From: Stutzerimonas stutzeri
GTDB taxonomy: Bacteria > Pseudomonadota > Gammaproteobacteria > Pseudomonadales > Pseudomonadaceae
Direction of reading: 5' to 3'
Length of the DNA stretch: 64,000 nucleotides
NCBI RefSeq assembly: GCF_024448895.1
Contig: NZ_JAMOIC010000002.1
Location: forward strand, 1-64,000
Below, one piece after another: positions 38,601 to 46,402 of this stretch. Numbering within the stretch: position 1 is the stretch's first letter; each line of letters begins with the position of its first letter. The position numbers were made by a program, and so were the translations under genes. Under the pieces are notes generated by a model. The model had not been told where the DNA came from, ran no database searches, and saw only the letters and a list, made by a program, of their open reading frames with translations.

Positions 38601-39915
38601 GATGGACCGCAGCGTGCTCGAACGCATCGTCGCGCCGCTGGAACACATGCTGCGAAACGCTGTGGATCACGGCATCGAATCGATGGCTGCGCGAGTGGCG
38701 GCGGGCAAGCCTGAACAAGGCAACATTCGCCTTGAATTGAGCCGTGAAGGCGGGGACATCGTTCTGGCGTTGAGCGATGACGGGGCGGGAATCAACCTGG
38801 AAGCTGTTCGCCGCAAAGCGGTCGAGCGCGGTCTGATGCTGCCTGGCAGTGATCTGTCAGATCATGAGGTGCTGCAGTTCATCCTCGAGGCCGGGTTCTC
38901 CACAGCGGAAAAGGTTACACAGATATCCGGCCGCGGTGTCGGCATGGATGTCGTACATTCTGAAGTCAAGCAGCTCGGTGGCTCGATGAGCATTGAGTCG
39001 ACGCTTGGCAGTGGCACGCGCTTCCTCATCCGTCTGCCGTTCACCGTATCGGTCAACCGCGCACTGATGGTGTATTCGGGCGAGGATCTCTATGCGATTC
39101 CATTGAATACCATCGAAGGTATCGTGCGGGTTTCCCCGTACGAGCTCGAAGCGTATTACCAGCCCGGCGCGTCTCGCTTCGAATATGCGGGGCAGACCTA
39201 TGAGCTGCGTTATCTCGGAGAGCTTCTAAACAATGGGCAGCGGCCCAAGTTGGTCGGGCAGAGCTTGCCACTTCCGGTGATTCTGGTGCGTTCCAACGAG
39301 CATAGCGTGGCGGTGCAGGTCGACAGCCTGGCTGGTTCTCGTGAGATCGTGGTGAAGAGTCTCGGCCCGCAGTTCGCCACCGTGCCGGGGATTTCCGGTG
39401 CCACCATCCTTGGTGACGGTCGCGTGGTGGTCATTCTCGACCTGCTGGCGACCATCCGTGTTCTGCACGCACATCTGCTCACCCAGCAGCAGCCGCTGCG
39501 CCTGCTTGGTCAGGAAGAGCCTGTCGAGGTGGAGGTCGATCGGCCAACACTGGTCATGGTCGTGGATGACTCGGTAACTGTACGCAAGGTGACCAGCCGG
39601 CTACTCGAGCGTAACGGCATGAATGTGCTGACGGCGAAAGATGGCGTCGACGCGATTACTCAGCTGCAGGAGCGCAAGCCCGATGTCATGCTTCTGGACA
39701 TCGAAATGCCCCGCATGGATGGCTTCGAAGTAGCGACCCTTGTGCGCCATGACGAGCATCTGAAAGATCTGCCGATCATCATGATCACTTCGCGGACCGG
39801 TGAGAAGCACCGGGATCGGGCCATGGCCATCGGTGTGAACGAATACCTCGGGAAGCCCTACCAGGAGTCGCTGCTGCTGGAGACGATTCAAAAACTGGTC
39901 AAGCATCATGAGTGA
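32656..39915 (+). CDS. chpA: Hybrid chemosensory histidine kinase ChpA
   Basis: 2419 residues, near the 2472 of P. aeruginosa. It phosphorylates PilG and PilH. The phosphotransfer (Xpt) modules read: H49 in VHQVHGTLQM; a module with Thr at the His place (T476, LLTQSRGGLAM); H808 (HTLKGSGRM); H959 (HTLKGSAHM); another Thr module (T1101, LTTLGLGAQM); H1278 and H1528 (HTLKGGARM); H1675 (HTLKGGARL). A dimerisation helix, the HATPase (HMLRNAVDHGIES, DDGAGI, GRGVGMDV), a CheW-like domain and a receiver with phospho-Asp D2348 (LLDIEMPRMDG) follow. Linkers are acidic and repeat-rich. ATG 32656 has GGAG 7 bases upstream. It overlaps chpB by 8 bases. Confidence 0.96.
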   Translation: MGDRHDYVALEWVKGEIAETLKQARQALEAFVESPQDSTRMRFCMTYVHQVHGTLQMVEFYGAALLAEEMEQLARALLDERVASQAEALEVLMQAILQMPVYLDRIQSARRDLPMVVLPLLNDLRAARGEKLLSETSLFSPNMSSRTPALSGEFLAQRQTEDLPGLLRKLRQMLQVALVGVIRNQDLATNLGYMARVFARLEMLCKDAPLGALWQIASGLVEGLASGAVANGTTVKNLLRQVDKELKRLVAQGAEGINQAAPDELTKNLLFYVAKAPTQTPRIQALKAEYSLDEALPDSTVVDEERAQLAGPDRGAMRSVVAALCEELVRVKDSLDLFVRSDRMGFAELASLQPPLKQIADTLAVLGFGQPRRIILDQITVVETLANGQQQPDDAALMDVAGALLYVEATLAGMVGGTSEDRGEESHLPTTDVAQIHRLVIREARTGLEQAKDAIIEFIASQWNHQHLARVPELLTQSRGGLAMVPLARAAGLLDACNRYIQEQLLAKQAIPDWQSLDTLADAITSVEYYLERLSEDCGSQGDLILDVAEESLQALGYPLNAQSESAQPETGADTSLADADFLSDPLDEIEVLLPEPEPELEPGSGPSAAPEQNSEQHEAALGYHTDTLAAEQVSAWESEQQAESAERQTEFESAAEWPAEVIELSEAEPTQLSGGEAEDSSVFSSEELPADEPLTYAVEWSEAEMAELDMPEVSLPEPMEQPVASQPAMTLQDVMAAPVVSINPPARDVPPSILPPPDDEEPVDDDLLEVFIEEAAEVLETIGEYLPKWCEDTSDKATLGEIRRAFHTLKGSGRMVRALVIGELAWSVENLLNRVLDRSIEPGVSVKKLVNDVVALMPALVEEFAAKAQRQRDDVDRLAANAHALAKGLPTDPDPQGGGVELEKPTQQEPMQEMMDPQLLEIFRNEAESHLSALVDFLADCAQRLPQPVTDSLQRALHTLKGSAHMAGILPMAEIATPLEKMVKEFKANLIQMDLAEAELLHVAEQLLRKGLENLEREPLATIEGAEELIAQVHALHSARLADAGERGESELGEPRDPGMISLFLSEGMSILLDAEDLLHSWREHPAERQELSALLEELTTLGLGAQMADLPQIDALCQVLLKLYAVVQEGRLAVSGRFFDDVEQGHEALVGMMDQVAAGLQVTGQPELVERLEELLAEALDPQSFELPVDVDQPEMTSIAPVEVVETIAEAEAEAEAWAPEPALEQAQLDDLDEEMVEIFLDEAVDLLESAGAALDRWLSDPANQLALSALLRDLHTLKGGARMAEIRPIGDLSHELETLYEGLSDGRYTHSDELATLLLRSHDQLAVQLEQLQAHRPMDAATKLIALIKGYRQGVTPSFESNADELDEATQNHDDVPSALSVSDAGASMDSEQLTDELSASLETERVSATDSETLIETDDHPLDEVEPSEASPVTLDISDQDAEQAGDDAANLDQTNQSYPDEPSAMADPAQGEAGGWDNRDPELVEIFLEEGFDIMERASASLQRWVDDVNNSFEIEALQRDLHTLKGGARMADIREIGDLAHELEYLYEGLCAGSYRASPMLFTLLQTCHDRLAAMLDAVRAYRELPDGEDLIATIRHFRANPDEQLSMPNSVALKAAQDAAQDSAEAEILDIFVEEADDLLEDMEAALGRWEATRDGAGPLVDMMRVLHTLKGGARLAAQVRLGDMAHDLEQRLGEAQLQDVGWTDSLFLDVQGGYDALLKEVELMRSRLASEPESAPSEQAQSEPAQEKRGEPSVIQLETPIVAASVQSPTANTPAKVLPFIRRAEEAALDAASRRAPQELVKVPADLLEGLVNLAGETSIFRGRVEQQVSDVGFTLGEMEATIERVRDQLRRLDTETQAQILSRYQAEAERAGYDDFDPLEMDRHSQLQQLSRALFESASDLLDLKETLAARNRDAETLLLQQARVNTELQEGLMRTRMVPFDRLVPRLRRIVRQVAGELGKQVEFHVGNATGEMDRSVLERIVAPLEHMLRNAVDHGIESMAARVAAGKPEQGNIRLELSREGGDIVLALSDDGAGINLEAVRRKAVERGLMLPGSDLSDHEVLQFILEAGFSTAEKVTQISGRGVGMDVVHSEVKQLGGSMSIESTLGSGTRFLIRLPFTVSVNRALMVYSGEDLYAIPLNTIEGIVRVSPYELEAYYQPGASRFEYAGQTYELRYLGELLNNGQRPKLVGQSLPLPVILVRSNEHSVAVQVDSLAGSREIVVKSLGPQFATVPGISGATILGDGRVVVILDLLATIRVLHAHLLTQQQPLRLLGQEEPVEVEVDRPTLVMVVDDSVTVRKVTSRLLERNGMNVLTAKDGVDAITQLQERKPDVMLLDIEMPRMDGFEVATLVRHDEHLKDLPIIMITSRTGEKHRDRAMAIGVNEYLGKPYQESLLLETIQKLVKHHE
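34438..34461 (+). repeat. Hexanucleotide repeat in chpA linker (CCTGAA type)
   Basis: Three CCTGAA units and one CTTGAA unit in a row, giving Glu-Pro repeats in the linker before module H808. Unit gain or loss keeps the frame. Confidence 0.85.
36286..36309 (+). repeat. Hexanucleotide repeat in chpA linker (GCCGAA type)
   Basis: Four perfect GCCGAA units, giving an Ala-Glu repeat before module H1278. Unit gain or loss keeps the frame. Confidence 0.85.
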
Positions 39916-40963
39916 GGTCGTAGCGGCTCGCATTGGGGTGATCGCCGACACCTCATTGCAACGGCATGTGCTGCAGCAGGCGCTGACCGCCAATGGTTAC
40001 ACGGTTGTGCTCAACAGCGATCCCGCCCGGCTAGAGGAGGCGGACCTCGCGGCAGTAGAAGCTGACCTCTGGTTGGTGGACCTGGCTCAAACGGAGGATT
40101 CGCCACTGGTCAACGCACTGCTTGAGCGTGATACCTGTCCGGTCTTATTTGGCGAGGGGCACGCGCCAGAACGTCACTCGGAAAATTACCCACGCTGGGA
40201 ACGCCGCATGTTCGGCAAGCTCAAGCGATTGGTTGGCGACCCATCCAGAGTGGTAGGCCCTCGCCTCGAAGTGCTGCGCGCCGAACCCGAGCGTTCGACT
40301 CGCCTGGAACTACCGGGCGCCTTCACGAGCGCAGTTTCGGTTGAGGGAGATGGGCCTGCGCGTGAAGTCTGGCTATTGGCGGCCTCGCTGGGTGGTCCTG
40401 AAGCGGTAAAAGCCTTTCTTGATTCGCTGCCAGTCGGGTTGCCAGTAGGTTTCATCTACGCGCAGCACATTGAAGCGAGCTTCGAGTCGGCGCTGTCGCA
40501 GGCAGTCGGAAGGCATAGTCAGTGGAGCGTCAACCTTGCGCGGCCGAATGATTCCATACGGTGCGGTGAAGTCGTGATTGCCCCCATTACCCAGGAAATG
40601 GGTTTCGATAAGGACGGCGCCATGCTGCTCAATGGTCGTAGCTGGCCGGAGCCTTACAGCCCCTCCATCGACCAGATGATGCTCAATCTGGCCCAGCATT
40701 TCGGCAACCGTTGTGGCGTCATTGCATTCAGTGGCATGGGCAGCGATGGCAACGCCGCTGCCGCGTACGTGCTGCGACAGGGTGGGAAAGTATGGACTCA
40801 ACGTGCCGACTCCTGCGTTTGTTCGAGCATGCCTGACAGCCTCCGCGAAGGCGGCTACAGCTCGGTCAGCGGCGATCCGCGCGAGCTGGCACAAGCCTTG
40901 GTCAATCATTTCTTGCAGCAGGCCAGCGCGCCTGTTGCGGCCTTGCAACTGGATAATCCATGA
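39908..40963 (+). CDS. chpB: CheB-type methylesterase ChpB
   Basis: 351 residues. It demethylates PilJ, opposing PilK. The C-terminal CheB triad can be placed: S160 in LLAASLGGPEA, H187 in YAQHIEASFE and D280 in FSGMGSDGNA. The N-terminal receiver is degenerate but keeps an Asp near 58 (LWLVDLA). It starts inside the end of chpA and overlaps chpC by 4 bases. Confidence 0.93.
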   Translation: MSEVVAARIGVIADTSLQRHVLQQALTANGYTVVLNSDPARLEEADLAAVEADLWLVDLAQTEDSPLVNALLERDTCPVLFGEGHAPERHSENYPRWERRMFGKLKRLVGDPSRVVGPRLEVLRAEPERSTRLELPGAFTSAVSVEGDGPAREVWLLAASLGGPEAVKAFLDSLPVGLPVGFIYAQHIEASFESALSQAVGRHSQWSVNLARPNDSIRCGEVVIAPITQEMGFDKDGAMLLNGRSWPEPYSPSIDQMMLNLAQHFGNRCGVIAFSGMGSDGNAAAAYVLRQGGKVWTQRADSCVCSSMPDSLREGGYSSVSGDPRELAQALVNHFLQQASAPVAALQLDNP

Positions 40964-41430
40964 GCCAATCCGCTGTTCCCCAGGATACTTCCACCAGTCT
41001 CACCGGTCTCTTGGTGCCGCTAGCCGATCGTACGCTGCTGCTGCCTAACGTTGCGGTCGCCGAGCTGATCCCCTATCGCGCGCCACAGTCAGCGCAGGGC
41101 ACGCCTTCATGGTTTCTCGGACAGGTGCCCTGGCGAGACTTGACGTTGCCGCTCTTGTCATTCGAAGCAGCATCCGATGGCCAGCCAGAGACAGGTTCGA
41201 GAGCACGGGTAGCGGTGCTCAACGCTCTCGGTGGGCGTGATCATGTGAAGTTCATCGCTCTGCTGGTGCAGGGCATTCCTCGCTCGGTCAAGATTGATGC
41301 CAGTCTGGCGCGCTCGGATGTGACCTTGGCTCCTCTGGAGCTGGACGCCGTGAACCTTGGTGATGTGCAGGCGCGTATCCCGGACCTGGTCGCCCTTGAG
41401 CAGAAGCTGGCGGATGCTGGGCTGATCTGA
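40960..41430 (+). CDS. chpC: CheW-like protein ChpC
   Basis: 156 residues, a second CheW-type coupling protein of the Pil-Chp system. LLVPLADRTLLLPNVAVAELI and FLGQVPWRDLTLPLLSFE are the CheW strands. It ends the cluster here: chpD and chpE, which follow in P. aeruginosa, are not present and the convergent rsmE comes next, 37 bases away. Confidence 0.9.
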   Translation: MSQSAVPQDTSTSLTGLLVPLADRTLLLPNVAVAELIPYRAPQSAQGTPSWFLGQVPWRDLTLPLLSFEAASDGQPETGSRARVAVLNALGGRDHVKFIALLVQGIPRSVKIDASLARSDVTLAPLELDAVNLGDVQARIPDLVALEQKLADAGLI

Positions 41431-41467
41431 TCAGCTGTTCAGCAACAGTTCATTTCCTACTCGCGCC

Positions 41468-42196
41468 TCAGAGGTCGGGCTGAAAATCGCCCCATAGCTG
41501 CTGCGCGACGCTTAGCGCAACTACCGGTGCAGTTTCGGTGCGTAGCACACGCGGGCCGAGACGCGCAGGTTGAAACCCGGCACTGCGTGCCTGATCGATC
41601 TCTCCATCACTCAGGCCGCCTTCCGGGCCGATCAGAAATGCCAGGCTGGCTGGCCGTGCGTAAGCTGAAAGCGGCGCTGCGACAGGATGGAGGACCAGCT
41701 TCAGATCGGCTTCCAGCTTCAGCCAGTCTTGCAGCGGGATCGGTGGGTGTATGGTCGGAACGACTGAGCGACCACATTGCTCGCACGCGCTTATGGCGAT
41801 CTGACGCCAGTGGGCCAAACGCTTGTCGGCACGTTCATCCTTGAGGCGAACTTCGCAGCGTTCACTGACGATAGGGGTGATTTCAGCAGCGCCGAGCTCC
41901 GTTGCTTTCTGAATCGCCCAATCCATTCGCTCGCCGCGCGAAAGTCCTTGCCCCAGGTGAATCCTCAGGCTGGACTCGGGCAGCCCCGAAAACTGCTCCC
42001 GCAGCTCGACCGTGACGTGCTTTTTCCCTACTTCAACGAGTAAGCCTGAGTACTCCTGGCCGCTGCCATCAAACAGCTGCACGGCCGTATCAGCGCTCAA
42101 CCTCAATACGCGGCCGATGTAGTGGGCTGAGGCCTCTGGCAGGTTGCAGCTGCCAAGGGTCAAAGGGGCGTCGATGAAAAACCTGGATAGTCGCAT
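41468..42196 (-). CDS. rsmE: 16S rRNA (uracil-1498-N3)-methyltransferase RsmE
   Basis: 242 residues. SPOUT-fold SAM enzyme acting on 16S rRNA in the assembled 30S subunit. HYIGRVLRLSADT is the N-terminal PUA-like part; QKATELGAAEITPI, FLIGPEGGLSDGEI and LGPRVLRTETAPVVAL form the SAM knot. It is convergent with chpC and lies 71 bases after bioA in the same direction. Confidence 0.95.
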   Translation of the reverse strand: MRLSRFFIDAPLTLGSCNLPEASAHYIGRVLRLSADTAVQLFDGSGQEYSGLLVEVGKKHVTVELREQFSGLPESSLRIHLGQGLSRGERMDWAIQKATELGAAEITPIVSERCEVRLKDERADKRLAHWRQIAISACEQCGRSVVPTIHPPIPLQDWLKLEADLKLVLHPVAAPLSAYARPASLAFLIGPEGGLSDGEIDQARSAGFQPARLGPRVLRTETAPVVALSVAQQLWGDFQPDL

Positions 42197-42267
42197 CGCT
42201 ATAGCTACGGTCGTAAGGTGGGCCGGCAGTTTATAGCGTTAGCCAGCGAGCATGAAGGCGGGATGCA

Positions 42268-43674
42268 CTAGCCAGGGTCGCGGAATTCGTCCGGTGCTCC
42301 TGGAGCTACGGCCACGCTTACAGCGCTGCGCGTCGCGATATCGATCCCTTCGGTGGCGACCTCGGCGAGGAAGTCGATCTGTTCTTCGGTAATGGTGTAG
42401 GGCGGCAGAAAATACACCACGCTGCCCAACGGCCGCAGCAGCGCACCTCGCTGTAGAGCATGCTGATAGACCTTCAGCCCGCGGCGTTCTTGCCAGGCGT
42501 AGGGCGTCTTGCTTGCTTTGTCCTGCACCATTTCGATCGCAACCGCCATGCCGGTCTGCCGAACTTCAGCGACGTGTGGATGATCGCGAAGATGGGCTGT
42601 AGCGGAGGCCATTCTGGTAGCCAATGCCTTGTTGGCTTCGATGACCCCGTCTTGTTCGAAGATATCGAGGGTGGCCAGGGCTGCTGCGCATGCCAGCGGG
42701 TTCCCGGTGTAGGTATGCGAATGAAGGAAGGCCCGCAAGGTTGTGTAATCGTCGTAGAACGCCTGGTACAGCTTGTCAGTGGTCAGCACTGCCGCCATTG
42801 GTAGGTAGCCGCCTGTAAGCGCCTTTGACAGGCACAGGAAGTCCGGCGTGATGCCCGCTTGCTCACAGGCAAACATGGTTCCGGTACGGCCGAAACCCAC
42901 AGCGATTTCATCATGGATCAAGTGCACGTCGTAGCGGTCACAGGCGTCACGCAGCAGTTTCAGGTAAACCGGGTGATACATGCGCATCCCTCCGGCGCCC
43001 TGGATCAGGGGTTCGACAATGACCGCTGCGATCTCCTGGTGATGGCGGGCCAGCGTCTGCACCATATGCAGGAACATGTTGCGCGAGTGATCTTCCCAGC
43101 TCATTCCGTCGGGCCGTAGATAGCAGTCCGGGCTTGGCACTTTGAAGGTATCCAATAACAGAGGCTTGTAAGTGTCGGTGAACAGCGCGACATCGCCCAC
43201 CGACATAGCGGCAACGGTTTCGCCGTGATAGCTGTTGGTCAGCGTCACGAAGCGCTGCTTGTTCGGCTGCCCGACGTTGCGCCAGTAGTGAAAGCTCATC
43301 TTCAAGGCAACTTCAATGCCGGTGGAGCCATTGTCGGTGTAGAACACCCGCTCGAGCCCGTCGGGGGTGATCTGTACCAGTCGCTCCGACAGCTCCACCA
43401 CAGGCTGGTGACTGAAGCCTGCAAGCATCACGTGTTCGAGCTGATCAAGCTGGTCCTTGATGCGCTGATTGATTCGCGGATTGGCATGCCCGAATACGTT
43501 GACCCACCAGGAGCTGACTGCGTCGAGGTATTGCTTGCCGTCGAAATCCTCCAGCCAGACGCCCTCGCCGCGCCGTATGGGAATCAGCGGAAGCTGCTCG
43601 TGATCTTTCATCTGGGTGCAGGGATGCCAGAGTACGGAAAGGTCGCGCTGCATCCAGCTGTCATTCAGGCTCAT
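42268..43674 (-). CDS. bioA: Adenosylmethionine-8-amino-7-oxononanoate aminotransferase BioA
   Basis: 468 residues, PLP class III aminotransferase. It makes diaminopelargonate in biotin synthesis and uses SAM as amino donor. LWHPCTQMKDHE, SSWWVNVFGHANPRI, VFYTDNGSTGIEVALKM, the Asp-containing LIHDEIAVGFGRTG and LCLSKALTGGYLP, which holds the PLP lysine, are intact. Other bio genes are not adjacent. The C-terminal tail (VAVAPGAPDEFRDPG) is longer than usual. Confidence 0.95.
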   Translation of the reverse strand: MSLNDSWMQRDLSVLWHPCTQMKDHEQLPLIPIRRGEGVWLEDFDGKQYLDAVSSWWVNVFGHANPRINQRIKDQLDQLEHVMLAGFSHQPVVELSERLVQITPDGLERVFYTDNGSTGIEVALKMSFHYWRNVGQPNKQRFVTLTNSYHGETVAAMSVGDVALFTDTYKPLLLDTFKVPSPDCYLRPDGMSWEDHSRNMFLHMVQTLARHHQEIAAVIVEPLIQGAGGMRMYHPVYLKLLRDACDRYDVHLIHDEIAVGFGRTGTMFACEQAGITPDFLCLSKALTGGYLPMAAVLTTDKLYQAFYDDYTTLRAFLHSHTYTGNPLACAAALATLDIFEQDGVIEANKALATRMASATAHLRDHPHVAEVRQTGMAVAIEMVQDKASKTPYAWQERRGLKVYQHALQRGALLRPLGSVVYFLPPYTITEEQIDFLAEVATEGIDIATRSAVSVAVAPGAPDEFRDPG

Positions 43675-43795
43675 TGTTGCTCCTTGGCTTTGGCGTCGGC
43701 GCAGCCTAGCAGAAACCGAACAGCAGGCCGGACCGTGGAGATCTATCTGCCTGGCCGATATTTTGAAACGAAAAAATGCGATTCATTTCGATCTA

Positions 43796-43811
43796 TTAGC
43801 CGTTAGGCTAA
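43796..43811. promoter_or_regulatory. Small palindrome upstream of the cytochrome b561 gene
   Basis: TTAGCC-GTTA-GGCTAA, a perfect 6-bp inverted repeat about 30 bases before ATG 43842 and in the bioA/cytochrome b561 divergent gap. It could be an operator; I cannot name a regulator. Confidence 0.35.
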
Positions 43812-43841
43812 CCCCATTCTACTTTCTCGAGACGCGACCCC

Positions 43842-44396
43842 ATGCAATGGCGAAATTCCTCCAGCAATTACGGCCTGGTCAGCATCGTGATGCACTGGCT
43901 GGTGGCGCTTGTCGTAGTTGGGTTGTTCGCACTGGGTTACTGGATGGTCGGGCTTACCTATTACAGCAGCTGGTATCGCACCGCCCCTGACATACACAAG
44001 AGCATCGGCCTGTTGTTGCTGGCCCTGATGGTGTTGCGAGTCAGCTGGCGTTTTCTGAGCAGTGGCCCGGCGCCGCTTGCCAGTCATGGCGAGCTGACCC
44101 GCCTGGCCACCAAGGTTGGCCACGGCGTTCTCTACCTTGGTCTGTTTGGAGTAATGATTTCCGGCTATCTGATCTCCACGGCTGATGGCCGCTCCATCAG
44201 CGTGTTCGATTGGTTTGAAGTGCCGGCACTGGTCACCTCTATTCCAAATCAGGAAGACATTGCCGGCCTTATTCACGAGTTCATGGCGTGGGGCCTGGTG
44301 ATCTTCTCCGGTCTGCACGCCCTGGCCGCGCTCAAGCACCATTTCATCGATCGCGATCCGACGCTAAAGCGGATGTTCGGCCGCGCCGATGCCTGA
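43842..44396 (+). CDS. Cytochrome b561 family protein
   Basis: 184 residues with four membrane helices. [20 protein letters not shown] is helix 1, and His residues in [22 protein letters not shown] and GLHALAAL can ligate two b hemes. It is a di-heme membrane electron carrier in relatives. It overlaps the region just before yceI, and the pair cytochrome b561-yceI is common in pseudomonads. Confidence 0.9.
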   Translation: MQWRNSSSNYGLVSIVMHWLVALVVVGLFALGYWMVGLTYYSSWYRTAPDIHKSIGLLLLALMVLRVSWRFLSSGPAPLASHGELTRLATKVGHGVLYLGLFGVMISGYLISTADGRSISVFDWFEVPALVTSIPNQEDIAGLIHEFMAWGLVIFSGLHALAALKHHFIDRDPTLKRMFGRADA

Positions 44397-44418
44397 TAAA
44401 CCCTCAAAGGAGTCATCC

Positions 44419-44994
44419 ATGCTGAAGAAAACCCTTGCTGCACTTGCCTTGGGCTCGATGATCGTCGCTGGTCCCGTAGCTGCCGCCGATTACGCGATCG
44501 ACACCAAAGGCCAACACGCTTTCGTCAATTTCAAGATCAGCCACCTTGGCTACAGCTGGCTGTGGGGAACCTTCAAGGAATTCGACGGCAGCTTCAGCTT
44601 CGACGCCGATCAGCCGGAAGCAAGCAAGGTCAACGTCAAACTGCAGACTGCCAGCGTCGATTCAAATCACGCCGAGCGGGACAAGCACCTACGCAGCGAT
44701 GACTTCCTCAACGTATCCAAGCATCCGACTGCCACTTTTGAGTCCACGTCGGTCAAGTCGACCGGTGACGGCACCGCTGACATCACTGGCAACCTGACCC
44801 TGAACGGCGTTACCAAGCCCGTTGTGATCGCGGCCAAGTTTCTCGGCGAGGGCAAGGATCCGTGGGGTGGCTACCGTGCCGGCTTTGAAGGCATGACGAC
44901 CCTCAAGCTGAAAGACTTCGATATCAAGATGGATCTGGGCCCGGCTTCGCAAACCGTGGACCTGATCATTTCGGTGGAAGGCATCCGCCAGTAA
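44419..44994 (+). CDS. yceI: YceI family periplasmic protein
   Basis: 191 residues with a Sec signal ([22 protein letters not shown], cleaved near AAA). The YceI lipocalin-like fold is shown by [37 protein letters not shown] and [16 protein letters not shown]. The family binds long polyprenyl chains such as ubiquinone-8. ATG 44419 has AAAGGAG upstream; an earlier frame start at 44389 overlaps the cytochrome gene and breaks the signal peptide. The corresponding P. aeruginosa protein is PasP (PA0423), a secreted protease; activity here is untested. Confidence 0.92.
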   Translation: MLKKTLAALALGSMIVAGPVAAADYAIDTKGQHAFVNFKISHLGYSWLWGTFKEFDGSFSFDADQPEASKVNVKLQTASVDSNHAERDKHLRSDDFLNVSKHPTATFESTSVKSTGDGTADITGNLTLNGVTKPVVIAAKFLGEGKDPWGGYRAGFEGMTTLKLKDFDIKMDLGPASQTVDLIISVEGIRQ

Positions 44995-45013
44995 ACCGAA
45001 CGCTGTTCATGTG

Positions 45014-45041
45014 ACGCCGGCGAAAGCCGGCGTTCTTGTTT
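45014..45041 (+). terminator. Rho-independent terminator after yceI
   Basis: ACGCCGGC-GAAA-GCCGGCGT followed by TCTTGTTT: an 8-bp stem with a GNRA-type loop and a T-rich tail. Confidence 0.8.
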
Positions 45042-45130
45042 CTGCTGCGTTGATATGAAAAGCCGCTACCACGGCGTGCCAATTAATCATTTAAATCGGC
45101 GTAATAGAGCATTGGTGGCGTGATCGTCTG

Positions 45131-45161
45131 TTTACAGACATTGGTGAATGTAAGTATATTC
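45131..45161 (+). promoter_or_regulatory. Promoter with TtgR-type operator for the efflux operon
   Basis: A -35 TTTACA (45131-45136) and -10 TATATT (45155-45160) are 18 bases apart, each 5 of 6 to consensus. Between them lies the inverted repeat ACATT-GGTG-AATGT (45138-45151). The TGAATGTAAGTATATTC stretch agrees with the TtgR operator of P. putida ttgABC as I remember it. TtgR is a TetR-family repressor released by drugs. Confidence 0.7.
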
Positions 45162-45232
45162 GCCGCATTCTGCCATTCGAGTCTGCCCAAGCTGTTCTGC
45201 TTGGGACTATCTGTTCAATGAGGTCGCTTTCG

Positions 45233-46396
45233 ATGTCAATCAAGTCAGCCAGTGCTGCTCTGATAACCCTTTTTGCCGCCGCGGCTGTGCTGAGCGGCTG
45301 TCAGGATGAGCAGGCAACGGCCCCTGCTGCTGCAGACCAGGCGCCGCAGGTGGGCATCGTGACGCTCGGTGCTGAGCCGTTTGAGCTGACGACGGAGCTA
45401 CCGGGTCGAACCACTGCCTTCCGCATTGCCGAGGTCCGGCCGCAGGTCAGCGGAATCATTCAGAAGCGTCTGTTCACTGAAGGCAGTGAAGTGAACAAGG
45501 GGCAGCAGCTCTATCAGATCGATCCAGCCGTATACGAGGCCACTCTGAAAAGTGCGCAGGCGCGGATGGCCTCGGCCAAGTCGCTGTCGGATCGCTATGG
45601 GCTGCTGGTCAAGGAGCAAGCGGTGAGCCAGCAGGCCCATGAGGAGGCTCGAGCTGCGACGTTGCAGGCTCAGGCCGAGCTTGAGCGGGCAAAAATCGAT
45701 CTCCGTTACACCAAGGTGCTCGCGCCCATATCGGGGCGAATCGGCCGTTCTGCAGTAAGCGAGGGTGCGTTGGTGAGCAACGGCCAGGCGCAGGAGCTGG
45801 CAACTATCCAGCAGCTTGATCCGATCTATGTCGATGTGACCCAGCCGGTGCAGGATCTGATTGCCCTACGGCGCGATCTGGAAAGTGGCCGGCTGCAGCA
45901 GGCCGGCGACAGTGCAGCCAAGGCTCGGTTGATCCTGCCGGACGGCTCCGAGTATCCGCATGACGGCACACTGGAAGTTGCGGAAGTGGCCGTGGACGAA
46001 GGCACAGGCTCGGTCACCATTCGCGCCAAGTTCCCGAACCCGGAAAAAGACCTTCTGCCAGGCATGTTCGTGCATGCGCGGTTGCCGGCTGGTGTTCGAG
46101 AGCAGGCCTTGCTGGTGCCTCAGCAGGGCGTGACTCGTGACGCTCGTGGCGAGCCGACAGCGATGGTGGTGGGTGCGGACAACAGGGTCGAGCTGCGTCA
46201 GATCAAGACAGAGCGTGCGGTCGGTAATCGTTGGCTGGTGAGTGAAGGCCTGCAGGCAGGTGATCGAGTGATCACCGAGGGGCTGCAGTTCATTCGCCCT
46301 GGTGTGGAGGTCAATCCGCAGCCGGCGGGTAACGTCAAGCAGGCCGGGCAGAGCGAAGACCAGGCTGGCGCAGCCGCTGCTGGCCAAGGGGAATAA
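45233..46396 (+). CDS. mexA: RND efflux periplasmic adaptor, MexA/TtgA type
   Basis: 387 residues. Lipobox LSGC with Cys at residue 23 of a signal peptide, so a lipid-anchored periplasmic adaptor. The barrel-sandwich (lipoyl) halves RPQVSGIIQKRLFTEGSEV and TKVLAPISGRIGRSAVSEGALV flank a helical hairpin. It bridges inner pump and outer channel. ATG 45233 and ATG 45218 are both possible; GAGG before the former favours it. First gene of a three-gene operon. Confidence 0.94.
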   Translation: MSIKSASAALITLFAAAAVLSGCQDEQATAPAAADQAPQVGIVTLGAEPFELTTELPGRTTAFRIAEVRPQVSGIIQKRLFTEGSEVNKGQQLYQIDPAVYEATLKSAQARMASAKSLSDRYGLLVKEQAVSQQAHEEARAATLQAQAELERAKIDLRYTKVLAPISGRIGRSAVSEGALVSNGQAQELATIQQLDPIYVDVTQPVQDLIALRRDLESGRLQQAGDSAAKARLILPDGSEYPHDGTLEVAEVAVDEGTGSVTIRAKFPNPEKDLLPGMFVHARLPAGVREQALLVPQQGVTRDARGEPTAMVVGADNRVELRQIKTERAVGNRWLVSEGLQAGDRVITEGLQFIRPGVEVNPQPAGNVKQAGQSEDQAGAAAAGQGE

Positions 46397-46402
46397 CCAG
46401 AC

